64,000 nucleotides of DNA from assembly GCA_964019055.1 (NCBI GenBank), contig OZ025217.1, forward strand, positions 11,092,755 to 11,156,754, read 5' to 3'. The translations under genes were made by a program, and so were the position numbers. The notes under the pieces were generated by a model. The model was not told the origin of the DNA. It searched no databases and saw nothing but the letters and a program-made list of their open reading frames with translations. Positions 21,301-38,093 of the stretch are shown here, one piece after another. Source of the stretch: Anthopleura xanthogrammica. Taxonomy: Eukaryota > Cnidaria > Anthozoa > Actiniaria > Actiniidae. Position 1 is the first letter of the stretch, and every line of letters starts with the position of its first letter.

Positions 21301-23913
21301 CCTCCACTAAGAACAACCTCCATGCCATCTCCAATCTTGCCTTGAAATTCTACCAACTGCGAGGCTGTGATCATAAAAAAGACAATCTCTGTTCAGAGAA
21401 CCCGGTCAGAAAACCTCTAGAATATCGGCCAACTAGTAAGCGACCAACCTCTATTAAATTAAGCGACCAGTTGTCAGAGTCCCAAAGAAGGTTTGTGCAC
21501 TAATCTATACCTCTATTAAGCGACCAACCTCTATTAAGCGACCAGTTGTCAAAGTCCCAAAGAGAGTTTCTGCACTAATATATACCTCTATTAAGCGACC
21601 AACCTCTATTAAGCGACCAGTTGTCAAAGTCCCAAAGAGGGTTTCTGCACTAATCTATACCTCTATTAAGCGACCAGTTGTCAGGCATTCACCCCCTTCA
21701 CTAAAAACCCCGCCCTTTCTTTCTTTCCTGGGTCGTAATGCATACCCTGATCCTTGCAATCCTTGGCATCACTTGGCATATCCTTATCACTCTCCCAGAA
21801 TCGACTTGGCGAATTTGCATACAGATTCGCCGGTGTAGCATGTGTGGCTCGCATGGTGCTGATGAAACCCGTTGACATCCCAGCTTCCTCTGCGAGCTTC
21901 AAGATGCTGTCCACTTTCCTTGCTTCAGTCAACGTATCGCATTTTTTAGGTGCAACTTCTTCGTTAACTCCAATCACGGCTTTTTTTTATGAAGAATAAA
22001 AACATTTGGTGTAAATATTTAGTTTGTTCGGTACACAGGGTTCCCAGTGTGTGCTTTTTTTGCGAGCCTTATTGCTGGGTTTCACATGACGTCATTTCCT
22101 GTCTTGTGTGAAATGTTCATCAGCTGAATCACAAGTTTTCAGGGTCATGGACTATACAGATTCCTTACAGCACGTCGGAATGCAGCTCAATTTCGAGGAC
22201 AAAACAATAGATTTCCAATTCTCAGGAGATTGAAATTATTTTGCTTTGTCCTCCAAATTGAGCTGGTTTGACATCACGTGAAAGGGTTCTATAGTGGCTT
22301 CCAGTGGTGCCATTGTATTGTATTGCTTTCAGTTAAAAAATACGACCCTGGTGAGCTGCGCGCCTCTGCTGTACTTGCGATGTAGACAAGCAATGAAGTA
22401 TTACAATATCATTCTTACCACTTCTAGTCTTAACTCCAGTGAAGAGAGCATTAGCCGTGCCCGCCGAGTCAGGAACTTGTCGGTTCGTATTGTACGTCTT
22501 TGACAAACCAGTGTATGGAAACTCTTCATACGACAGATAACCCTCTTCACCCTTCTTGCCATTCTGTTGTCCTTTCAGTATCCTAGCAGCAGTGTTAGTA
22601 GCGATGTCACAGCCATCTCCGACGAATATGATGACGTTCTTCGCTGGATTATGGTTGGGCTTCTTGGACAACTGTTTGTTCAGTCTGTCGACACCATCAA
22701 CAAACCATTGGTTCTTTTTCTGGGATGGCCTTAAAGAGTCGGCAGCATCAGAGCCTAGACAACATGTTCACAATTTAACCTTTATTTCATATCTGCAAAC
22801 ATTCACGCTGCTATGAGCTTTATAAATAAAACGCTCTCACCAAAAACGCATCGAAAGCTTCGCGTCCATACGCGTTTTCATAGCGTTTTCGCCCGTCCAC
22901 ACTAAAACGATCAAAAACGCAGATACGATTGAAAAAATGCATTATCATCATCTGCGCATGCAAAAAAAAAAAAAAAACAGACCAAGCCATTCATTGGTGT
23001 GAATGACATCAAGCTCTTTCAGAAAGCCTCTGCTTTTAAATGCCTCTGCTTCCAAATGCCTCCTGTATTAAAATTTTAGCAGCGCGCGAAAAAATTCTAA
23101 TTTCATTCGAACCTTAAACAGAGTTGAAGAGTATTGTGTGACCCATGACAGTCAAAAAAGAGCAAAAATCAGTAGACAATGAGATTAGCTAGTGATCAAT
23201 GCAAGATTTTCTGAGCACGCTAAGAGTACAAACACTAATAAAAGCTTGCGACATAAATAGTACAAAATAGAGTTGTTTTCATAAACCAGTGAAAAAAAGT
23301 GTAATAGTCAGATAAACACAACAGAAAACAAAAGAAGTCAACAAAGCTGAATATGCTCAAGTGTATTTCAAGGGGTTTATGAAAACTATGCTAATTCTAT
23401 TGTTTAATTAGTCGACTATTTAGTACTGAATAGTGATAAGATTTGCACTCTTTTAGTGTTTGTACTCTATCTTTTAAGAATCATATTTACACCTCTACCC
23501 ACTACTATCATTATTATGCAGCTTAATATCTTTTTTCACTGGCGATTGAGTCCCTCTATCTGATAACAGGATCATAACAGTCTTACTGGAAGTTGATATT
23601 GACCGTTAATGAATTCGAAATGGTTCTTTCAGCATCATGAGTAGAGAGACGTGGTTGAAAGTGGTCAGTAGATCACATTGAACATAAGAAAATTTGATCG
23701 AAAAGAAACAACTTTGGTCTAACACTGCACAAGAATATATTTCATATTGAAATCAAGCATGACTTTATAGTATTTTAAAGGCTAACGTTTTGATAACACT
23801 TAGCCAAAACTTGAGAAAACAAAGACCATAATACTAATGTGATTGTCGTCTATAAGCTTACCTCTGTCTTGTTGAAGTAGTATGGATAGCAGGAATAATA
23901 GAAGAACCCTCAT
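18397..23913 (-). CDS. ALP: Alkaline phosphatase, copy A, secreted and probably GPI-anchored
   Basis: Zinc/magnesium phosphomonoesterase of the cell surface. Eight coding exons: 23913-23862, 22754-22419, 21979-21746, 21364-21122, 20681-20541, 20252-20145, 19874-19587, 18635-18397; all joins are phase 1; 546 residues. Residues 1-16 form a signal peptide ([13 protein letters not shown]). Likely catalytic and metal residues by alignment to placental ALP: D64 in GDG, nucleophile S114 in PDSAGTA, H176 and T178 in THATP, E335, D340 and H344 in VES..IDYGHH, D381-H382 in TADHGH, and H462 in THGGQDVG. The spacing D64 to S114 (50) equals that of placental ALP. Odd point: the usual GDGMG loop reads GDGCD. 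The C-terminus ([17 protein letters not shown]) is a hydrophobic GPI-signal-like tail after a Ser/Ala-rich stretch. It is a tandem paralogue of the gene at 26868-33128. Confidence 0.95.
18844..19101. repeat. ATC/ACC-rich microsatellite, last intron of ALP copy A
   Basis: Degenerate catcat/caccat triplets lie in the intron between exons 7 and 8. The same intron of copy B holds a purer CAT array (27137-27280), so the tract probably predates the duplication. ORFs rich in Ser/Pro or His/Ile here are artefacts. Confidence 0.75.
19103..19270. mobile_element. MITE with GTTTTCGCATCAG-type ends
   Basis: Contains GTTACGGCATGTCGTACCGT then GTACGTGCTGTAAGTCAGTA, which is shared with the element at 43668-43934. 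There the terminal inverted repeats are clear; here the right end is eroded. Confidence 0.6.
19321..19405. mobile_element. Retroelement 3' tail fragment
   Basis: ATTTATATAGCGCCTAAATT and CCAAGGCGCTTTACA resemble the GCGCTATATAA plus TTA-repeat tails of many invertebrate SINEs and LINEs. A comparable tail followed by a TTA array is at 29895. Confidence 0.4.
20735..21030. repeat. AAGCAAGG-type minisatellite, intron 4 of ALP copy A
   Basis: Degenerate 4-8 bp units (aagg, aagc, caag). An orthologous, more regular array occupies the same intron of copy B at 29140-29300, so the array was present before the gene duplication. Confidence 0.85.
21406..21690. repeat. 75-bp tandem repeat in ALP copy A intron 3
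   Basis: About 3.5 units with CCCAAAGAG at 21481, 21556 and 21631 (75-bp period) and CCTCTATTAAGCGACCA between. A single eroded unit lies at the equivalent place in copy B (about 29712-29785), so expansion happened in copy A after duplication or was lost in copy B. Confidence 0.78.
22072..22294. mobile_element. Solo MITE end plus a family 1 MITE, ALP copy A intron 2
   Basis: ATTGCTGGGTTTCACATGACG at about 22080 is the left end of the outer 11681-type element, without a partner. A family 1 palindrome follows at 22153-22294. Neither is seen in intron 2 of copy B, so both are probably later insertions. Confidence 0.7.
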
Positions 23914-24238
23914 TTTTAGTGCTACACTGAGTGTTGAAGCTTGAATCAATACGGTTCGCCCAAGAATGCGCTCCTGTAATACTTACGTCCAATCGATCAG
24001 TGATCGACAAGCAGCAGTACGCCCTTTTCTGGTTAGGGTAGCATATCACGTGTGACAAATAAATGTCTACGAATGTTGTTTTTGACCTTTTTCCTTAGCT
24101 TGCCCTTAGCTGCTAGACCCAATCCACTTGTATATTTTGTTTTCCCATTTCAGACCACGTGTCATTCTGACAATAAGATTATTTGCTCTATCACTATTTT
24201 CGACTTCGTGCGCTTTAAAATAGGTGAGATCAAAGATT

Positions 24239-24437
24239 GTACGAAATTTGAACATCTTTAGAATTTGAACAAAAGATCCATGCTTGTATTTCATTGTTGT
24301 GATTAACAACAAGTCGAGTCATACCAATGCACAACACTTACGTATGTTGAAATTATGACCTGACTACAACTATTTTTTAACAACAATGAAATACGAGCAT
24401 CTTTTGTTCAAATTCTAAAGATGTTCAAATTCCGTAC
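24239..24437. mobile_element. Palindromic element with about 60-bp arms
   Basis: The left arm starts GTACGAAATTTGAACATCTT and the right arm ends in its complement (AAGATGTTCAAATTCCGTAC); the inner AACAAAAGATCCATGCTTGT pairs with ACGAGCATCTTTTGTT. It lies upstream of ALP copy A. Confidence 0.72.
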
Positions 24438-24558
24438 AAACGTCGCAGGCGCTTTTGTATCTGCGGCGGGATAGATAGAAACAGTTGATAGGTAGAGGAC
24501 CAACATTGTGCAAAATGTTTCCAACGTGCAATTTTTTTTACTGTGTGTTCACATCTTA

Positions 24559-24699
24559 ATAGGCCCCTTGCAGTGCAGCACGTCGGAATGCAGCTCAATT
24601 TGGAGGGCAAAACAATAGGTTCCAATTCTCAGGGGATTGAAATTTTTTTGTTTTGCCCTCCAAATTGAGCTGCATTCCGACGTGCTGCAAGGGGTCTAT
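24559..24699. mobile_element. MITE family 1 copy, well preserved
   Basis: Both arms are nearly perfect complements (ATTTGGAGGGCAAAACAATA against the matching CTCCAAATTGAGCTGCATTC arm). It sits about 650 bp upstream of ALP copy A, between the two phosphatase genes. Confidence 0.82.
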
Positions 24700-25154
24700 T
24701 CTGTAGGATGAAGTCTATGAATCCATAATTGAAAGAGAACGTTTCAAAAATCATGCAGCAAAGAACAAAATGAATACCAATCTTGAGGAAAAACTAGCTC
24801 AGTAACTTGTCTTGTCACCTAAATTAAGCATTTCTGGAGTGGACATTTTTCGCCTTCAATTCGACATCAAATTATAGTTATATAGCTATAACCATTGCGC
24901 AGATCCGTCCCCTCAAAGATAGTGAACTAAATAAAAAAAATTCTATGAAATTTATGAACAATTTTTATTATAACTCTATGAAAACTTTAAAAATAATTGA
25001 TGGCTACTTGTGTGAGTTGGAAACATTTTTTGATTATTTGAAATAAAATACTTTAAGTCATGTAAATAAGCTATGTTTCTGCAGCTGAATCAACTTCTAG
25101 ATGCATATATATATAGGAGTTAATTTTGGCTTTCATCCATCAAAACTTGGCAAA

Positions 25155-26048
25155 CTCAAGAAGTCATTTCCTCTCTCATGTTCATCAGCTGAATCGTTTT
25201 CAAGTTTTCAATAGAATCCCATATCACAAAATAAACTCGCGCGCTGATTGGTCCGAGATGACGAATATGTGACGTAGATAGCGAAGGATTCAGCGCGGAA
25301 TCCAACGCTTTCAAAGCTGAATTCAATGAAAGATCAGGGATCCCGCACAAAAATATTTGCTTTTATCTTATTATCACTAATTTTCTTAACGTATGGCATT
25401 AAAAAACAATTAAAAAAAAGAAGATTAGTTTGCAAAGAATATAAATGGAAATAGTTAACTTTGTTAAAAAGCGAATTTTGCTATAAAAACGAAGAATGTT
25501 TGATAGCAGTCTGAAAAGATGAATTCAATGAAAAATCAGGAAGCCCGCGTTTTGTTTTTCTTTCTCTTGCTTTTTATCCTCATCCGAATCGCTGTTAGAG
25601 CAATTATTTTGTGATATGGGATTCAAGAAAAATTTATTGTCTGACTCGGGAATTCCACGATTAATTTCACGAGTAAAAACGATATCGCACGAGTCGCGAA
25701 GCTTCGCGACTCGTGCGATATCGTTTTTACTCGTGAAATGAATCGTGGAATTCCCTCGTCATCCAATGAATTTTTCTATAGAGAATTCTTTCTGGCTGAC
25801 AGCACATGGTGGTCAGTGTTTGACACCAGCAACTGACAGCGCAGATAACGGGGTCTTTCTTGGTGTTGCAAGACACCTGAGGCATGAACACAATAAAACA
25901 ATAGCCAAGAACAAAGAACTTAGAACGAAACAATACCCTACAATACAAAGAACCCTAACCTTGAATACAATACTTCCTGCAACATTAAGAAAGACCCAGA
26001 TAGACGATATTCAAAGACTTTCATCAGCTGATTCAACCCCAGGCAATT
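25155..26048. mobile_element. Outer 11681-type MITE split by a nested insertion
   Basis: The left part (TTCATCAGCTGAAT and CAAGTTTTCAATAGAAT, to about 25215) and the right part (TTTCTGGCTGACAGCACATG from about 25788, to ATCAGCTGATTCAACCCCAG) match the two halves of the element at 11681. About 565 bp separate them, including a 20-bp inverted pair TCCCATATCACAAAATAA / TTATTTTGTGATATGGGA (25213 and about 25605) and the palindrome at 25648. A 161-codon ORF on the plus strand from 25745 runs through this element and is not taken as a gene. Confidence 0.55.
25648..25755. repeat. 108-bp near-perfect spacerless palindrome
   Basis: The arms of 54 bp meet directly at 25701/25702 (GCGACTCGTGCGATATCG on the right arm, exact complement on the left). 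I see one mismatch, near the outer ATTAATTT / AAATGAAT segment. It is CpG-rich compared with its surroundings. Confidence 0.9.
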
Positions 26049-26605
26049 TGGTAGACAGAAGCCAAAACTTGTCAGAAAATATGCCACCTTTTGTTGTCGA
26101 ATTTGCAGAATCTACCATAAAAACTATATTCTCAGGTAGTTGCCAAACTTGTAAGAAAACATTTTGTGATTTTATCAAGACGCTATATTACTATAAAAAC
26201 TATTTTTTTATCATGGATAGCGTATGCTGAGTCTATATCTTTTAAGTTATTTTATTAAGATAATCTATAGTTATTATATAACTATGAATTTTCTAGTTCC
26301 TAGCTAAAATTTTGTTCTAGCTATCTGAAAATGTAAAAAAAACTTTTTTTCCAGTCGTATCTTTAATTTGGTCATAAATTAGCAGAAGGGGAGGGGCGGG
26401 TGGACATTTAAGGGAGCTCTTAACGTTTTTGGCTTTATAAAACAGGGTCGTGAAGAATGGACCCTTGAAAAAGTACTTTGAAAATATTACCAAAGATAGC
26501 AAAGATCACCGACGTTTTGGTTGGGTATAGTCATAAAGGTCTGGGTAAAATAGTTTAAGCTTATAGTTGTGCATGGGTCAACATGGCTAAACTGTTACAA
26601 TTTGA

Positions 26606-26783
26606 TCTCTTTAGCTTGGGCTTAGTGTTTTGCCCATTTCAGACCACGTGCATGTCATTCAATTGAGTATTATTTCTGTGTTTGGATACATATGACTAAA
26701 AATAATCCTATTCTCTCAAAGGAATGCATGAAGCATGGTCTGAAATGGGCAAAACATTATGCCCAACCTAAAGAGATATGTTG
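26606..26783. mobile_element. MITE family 2 copy, 3' flank of ALP copy B
   Basis: Ends ATCTCTTTAGCTTGGGCTTA and GCCCAACCTAAAGAGAT. It is absent from the corresponding 3' flank of copy A, so it was probably inserted after duplication. A poly-C run follows at about 26801-26819. Confidence 0.75.
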
Positions 26784-26867
26784 AAGATTCAATCCCCTCC
26801 CCTCCCCCCCCCCCCCCCCGAATTTATGACCAGTGCTTAAAAGAAACTAAAACCACACCACTTTCAC

Positions 26868-33128
<6,261 letters not shown>

Positions 33129-33274
33129 TCTTAGTGCAGGAGTGAACAGTGAATAAACGATGAAGCTTGAATCAATAGTTCGCCACGAATTGAAGCAGAC
33201 GTCTGAAAGGTCACGCTATCACCTCAGCTGTTGATTGAACTTTTGTATTGTATTGTTTTGTATTGTTACTGATA

Positions 33275-33487
33275 CACAGGAAGCCCAAACAACGACTTCC
33301 ATTGCTTTCGTTGGCTTTGTCCAATACCGACGCTCTATTTATAACTTATTGCGATTTTGAGCCGCCAATAAACACCCGTATTGTTGGGAGAAAATATATT
33401 CCATATTGGATAAGGTTGAAAAGATCATCACGGGTTAGTCATTTCAATTCAAATAAAAACGCATGTGATATTGGGCTTCCTGTGCTG
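33275..33487. mobile_element. Possible MITE upstream of ALP copy B
   Basis: Inverted ends ACAGGAAGCCCAA (33277) and TTGGGCTTCCTGT (33471) enclose about 200 bp. The overlapping 99-codon ORF has no recognisable similarity. Confidence 0.45.
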
Positions 33488-34694
33488 GTTGACATAGGAA
33501 GTCCAAATTGGAATTTCCGAGGCTTTGACAGAGAACGAGAGTACTAGTTTAAACGTTGTTTACATGTGAATATTATGCATTTTTTGATAAAAATGTGGCT
33601 GTTCGAGTAAAACTTAGAAAACTACAAACATAGCACATCTAAAGGTTACAGATTAGATGTCAATTCACTCGTTTCGACGCAGTTCATTGGAAGCGGACTG
33701 TCACTCAGTTGTATGACCTAGACAGGATCTAAGTGTTGGGCTACTACAGCGTACTACTGGATAGCACTTCTGTCGAGACGATTTCAAGAATGGAATTTCC
33801 TATTACTTTGATTATTCTGACAAAAGCTAAAGATAATCAGTTCTACGCGACTAGATTTGTGAGTTACAACCATTTTTTCATCAGTCGAAACTGATATCCC
33901 CTACTTTCTTCCATAAATTAGTTCATGCCTGTACATTTTAGTGACCTGAAAAGTTTAACCTGCCTGCAATATAACATTGTAAAAAACCAAACATAATACC
34001 TGCTTTCTCAGTTGTCAATCAGCTCGCATGACCTTGACAGACTGGCCGGATATTTTGTTGTTAATAGAAAAAAAAGGTTTCAATTATTTTTCTTAAGCGG
34101 AACAAACACTTCAGTGCCCTGAAAATATAACCTCATGTAAGATAACACACTGAATACAGTCGCGACGTATCATATATTTCTACTGACCTTATCTTTTCAC
34201 CTTAACACACTGAGCCACGACATCAAAACTGAAAAACTTTTTCTGAAATTTTTTTTCTGATTAAAATTTTGCTTTTGCTTTCAAAATGCGTAAATTAAAA
34301 CAACGGGTGGCTGAATGCATTCGGTGTGAAATACGCAAAACAGATTCGCAGGTACCACGGAGTTTCTCTAGTTTCGACTGAATTTATAATTTGATTTTCT
34401 AGTAGAACAAACTTCGACTATTTAGCTAGAGCGCACGTTATATCTCAAGCGGGGAATACACGCTGCGATTTGGATATAGGCCCGATTCATCGTCCAGCGG
34501 GCAGCAAACCGTGTCCTATTCCAAAAAAAATTTAATCGGCTCGATTCACAAAATCTGTAGCACGTAGTGTCACATACTGATTTTCTGATGTCGGCCCGAT
34601 TTTTCAAATTAAATCGGGCATGAATCGCGCACTATTTGCTTCCCGATACATTCTGGCGAAGAATCGGACCGACAATCTCAGCATGTAGATGGGC
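33488..34694. other. Spacer without recognised gene
   Basis: Mixed-composition sequence between ALP copy B and SCAPER. A patch at about 34480-34680 repeats GGCCCGATT / AATCGGGC motifs in both orientations, possibly a degraded inverted repeat. No coding signal seen. Confidence 0.5.
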
Positions 34695-34824
34695 CTAGCC
34701 CGAGTATCAGGCCTTCGGAGCGGAGCGGGTGGCCTTGGGAGAGGAGAAAGGGAGTGGAGGGGGGAGAGGAGGCTCTCATCCCACTCTCCCCTCCCCCTAT
34801 CCCGAGAGCCTGATACTAAGGCTA
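34695..34824. mobile_element. hAT-like MITE with 8-bp target duplication
   Basis: Flanked by AGATGGGC on both sides (34687-34694 and 34825-34832). Inverted ends CTAGCCCGAGTATCAGG and CCTGATACTAAGGCTA; the interior is G/A-rich then C/T-rich, as in the element at 17046-17180, of which it is a family member. Confidence 0.82.
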
Positions 34825-35264
34825 AGATGGGCCTTTAGATATCTAATAAATCTTATACACCTACTTCAAAAAAGGTGTCGGAGTCAAAGGCGATAAGCCA
34901 TAGAGGATAAGGTCGTAGGTCGAGGTCGGAACACATTCTTGAACTTGGGGTATCGCATAACATTCTTTAATTTACAAAATTATTATTTTTTTCATGGTTT
35001 CAGCAGCAGTAAAACAAACAACTGGCAGCAACACTATAAAACAATAATATAAAATCTATGTACCTGTACAACTTGTAATAAATATATAAATAAACATAAG
35101 TGCTTTGTATACTAGCTATTTTCCACACAACCAAGAATATTTTGGGTTAAAATACATCTGAAACTAATGATTGGTTTCTGTTGTTTTCGGTTTGATTTTG
35201 TTTAAAAATAGACGTCGCACTTTCACTTCTTGAGTGAACACCAAGTTGCCTGAAAAGTTATGAG

Positions 35265-35401
35265 TATAGACCCCTTGCAGCACGTCGGAATGCAGCTCAA
35301 AGTGGAGGACAAAAGCTATGTTGCAATTCTCATGAGATTGAAATTCTTTTGTTTTGCCCTCAAAATTGAGCTGCTTTGACGTCACGTGAAAGGGGTTTAT
35401 A
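35265..35401. mobile_element. MITE family 1 copy near the SCAPER 3' end
   Basis: Runs from TATAGACCCCTTGCAGCACG to CGTCACGTGAAAGGGGTTTA. It lies about 150 bp beyond the SCAPER stop codon, so it may be part of the 3' UTR. Confidence 0.78.
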
Positions 35402-35553
35402 GTTGAGCCATATGTTTCACTTTTTTGGACCGCACCCTTCTTCGCAGACATGGGTCCCTTTTTGCACCATAATTACAATTTTCTTCTTCATTACAAAACT
35501 GGCTGCCCACATCATCACCAGCTCGAGCAAACAACTGTGTTTATATAGGTTTC

Positions 35554-35860
35554 TCAAGCACTTCCCCTGAGGAATTCACCAGCTTTATTCCACAGTGATG
35601 GTGGGAAACGATGATTTAGGCAATAACGATCTGGAGCGTTTTTAGCTGAATAAAAAATAAAACATTTTTTGAGGAGTGATTTTGAGCGATTATACCATAA
35701 TGATGCTGTTGATGGTACGTGATGATGTTGATGGCGATGATGGTGATGTTGTTGATGGCGATGATTTTGTTGATGGTGATGATATTGTTGATGGGGATGA
35801 TGATGATGGTGATGTTGTTGATGCTGATGATTTTGTTGATGGTGATGATATTGTTGATGG

Positions 35861-35922
<62 letters not shown>

Positions 35923-38053
35923 ATGATGATGATGATGTTGACTGTGATGAAGTTCATGATGTTGTTGATGGTGATGTTCATGATGTTGTTGATGGTGATG
36001 TTCATGATGTTGTTGATGGTGATGTTCATGATGTTGTTGATGGTGATGTTCATGATGTTGTTGATGGTGATGTTCATGATGTTGTTGATGGTGATGTTCA
36101 TGATGTTGTTGATGGTGATGTTCATGATGTTGTTGATGGTGATGTTCATGATGTTGTTGATGGTGATGTTCATGATGTTGTTGATGGTGATGTTCATGAT
36201 GTTGTTGATGGTGATGTTCATGATGTTGTTGATGGTGATGTTCATGATGTTGTTGATGGTGATGTTCATGATGTTGTTGATGGTGATGTTCATGATGTTG
36301 TTGATGGTGATGTTCATGATGTTGTTGATGGTGATGTTCATGATGTTGTTGATGGTGATGTTCATGATGTTGTTGTTGATGATGATGTTGATGTTGACTG
36401 TGATGATGATGATGGTGATGGTGATGATGTTGTGGATGGTGAAGATGGAGTGGAGGTGATAGAGATAATAAAGATAATCAACAAATATAATAATTAAATA
36501 GTTAGTGAACAAGTTAAACAGCTATAGTTTATACCTGCGAGCATTTTCGTTGGCGATAAACTCTCTTCCTCTTGACTGTCTAACATTTTATCCTGTTGAA
36601 AGAAAATACTTAAACATCAACATTTGCAAATTAGAGCATTTTCCAAGTATAAATGAGACAAACCATGCCAGGGAAAAACCCTTGAGTCAAGGAAGAGACC
36701 TAACAAACTCTACTCACATCCAGCTGATCTGAAAAAGTGCAGACGTAGAAATGACGTCACTGCAAAACTAAGCCTGCGAAAATTGACTTACAAACATTTA
36801 TATCGGAGATAAATCTAGATTTTCAGAAGGCTATTGATATTTTGTTTAAAATTAGTATGATATTCATCATTTAGTGGGAAAATAAAATAAAGAATTAACC
36901 TTTTCCGGAGTCTTCTGGCTACAAAGGATGACACAAATCTTATCGATTCTGATTGGCTAATATTTTTGCCTCAGATCAGCTGAATGTGATGCCGAGTCCA
37001 GAAATCGAACCCGAGACTCCACTAATGCGCATAACAACACAAACTACTTTGCTTTCGGAATCATGGCAGTTATCTTCCACTAGTGTTTTTATACTGTAAA
37101 TAATACATCGTAAGCTTTTTGTACCTGTAAGAAGTTTTCCAGTAAAGCGCAGCTCACTTCTTGTTCGATGATGGTTTTATTCTCCTCGTTGTCGTAGCAC
37201 GAGGCAATGAAAGTCGGGAATAAGATGTTTCGTAACCTGTCCAGATACAAAATTTGAAAATATTTGTAGCATCAAATACCATGGCAAAACGGGAACCGTT
37301 TTCTATAAATCCTTTTTTGAGATGGTGTAATGTACTGTGTTAGGTTGGGGTGGGTCGGGGAAGGCTGAGGCGAAGTAGCCTGCATTGCAGGCGTTCCTCG
37401 TTGGTTCTTTTTGGGACGGAGAGGATTGGGGAGGGCAAGGGAAAGGAGAAGGGAACCTTTGCCCTCCCCAATCCTCCCCGTCCCAAAAAGAACCAACGAG
37501 GAACGCCTGCAATGCAGGCTAGAGGCGAAGGGAAGGGTTTAAGAGAGAGGCGAGGTGAGAAAGCGTCCAGCCCCAACAACTTCGAAAAATATGAATTCTT
37601 TCCTACCTTGGGTCGCTAAAGTACTGGAAAGGTAGACCACAAAGCTGCTGTAAAAGAGTTGGGTTCCTGCCAGACTGTATAAATACCTATGAAAAATCGA
37701 TAGCCTCAGCATGACCATTAGTATTAGCAACTAAATCTTACTCTTTGGCCTCTTTGACCCCCCTTACCTGGTTATCATTATTCAAGACAGTAAAATATCC
37801 AATAACAAGAATGACTTCATGGAGAAGCTCATCAGGTGCGCCTTCGCCGCAAATCCTGTGCAAAAAAATCAAAAGCGCATTAAAATGTTTTATACATTTT
37901 TAAATCAGTGGATAGATTATCGTATTTCTTTGCTTGGAAGGGTTTTAAAGTTGGACACAAAATTTACAAAGTTTACAACCATTTTAACAATAGGTTTTGT
38001 CACTTCGCTTTTTTGAACTGTCCAATACATTTATGGTTGGGAATTGATATGAG

Positions 38054-38093
<40 letters not shown>

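Noticed and set aside
25745..26230. 161-codon plus-strand ORF
   Set aside because: It runs through halves of a repeated MITE and half of a palindrome, and has no recognisable domain; read-through of transposon debris is more likely.
33248..33547. 99-codon plus-strand ORF
   Set aside because: Overlaps a likely MITE with inverted ends and has no recognisable similarity.
35952..36383. CRISPR-like array
   Set aside because: Direct tandem units with no unique spacers, in a eukaryotic intron.
35616..36512. Long ORFs on both strands (Val-His-Asp and Asn-Ile-Met repeats)
   Set aside because: They are generated by a 24-bp minisatellite and a GAT microsatellite that stay open in several frames, inside a SCAPER intron.
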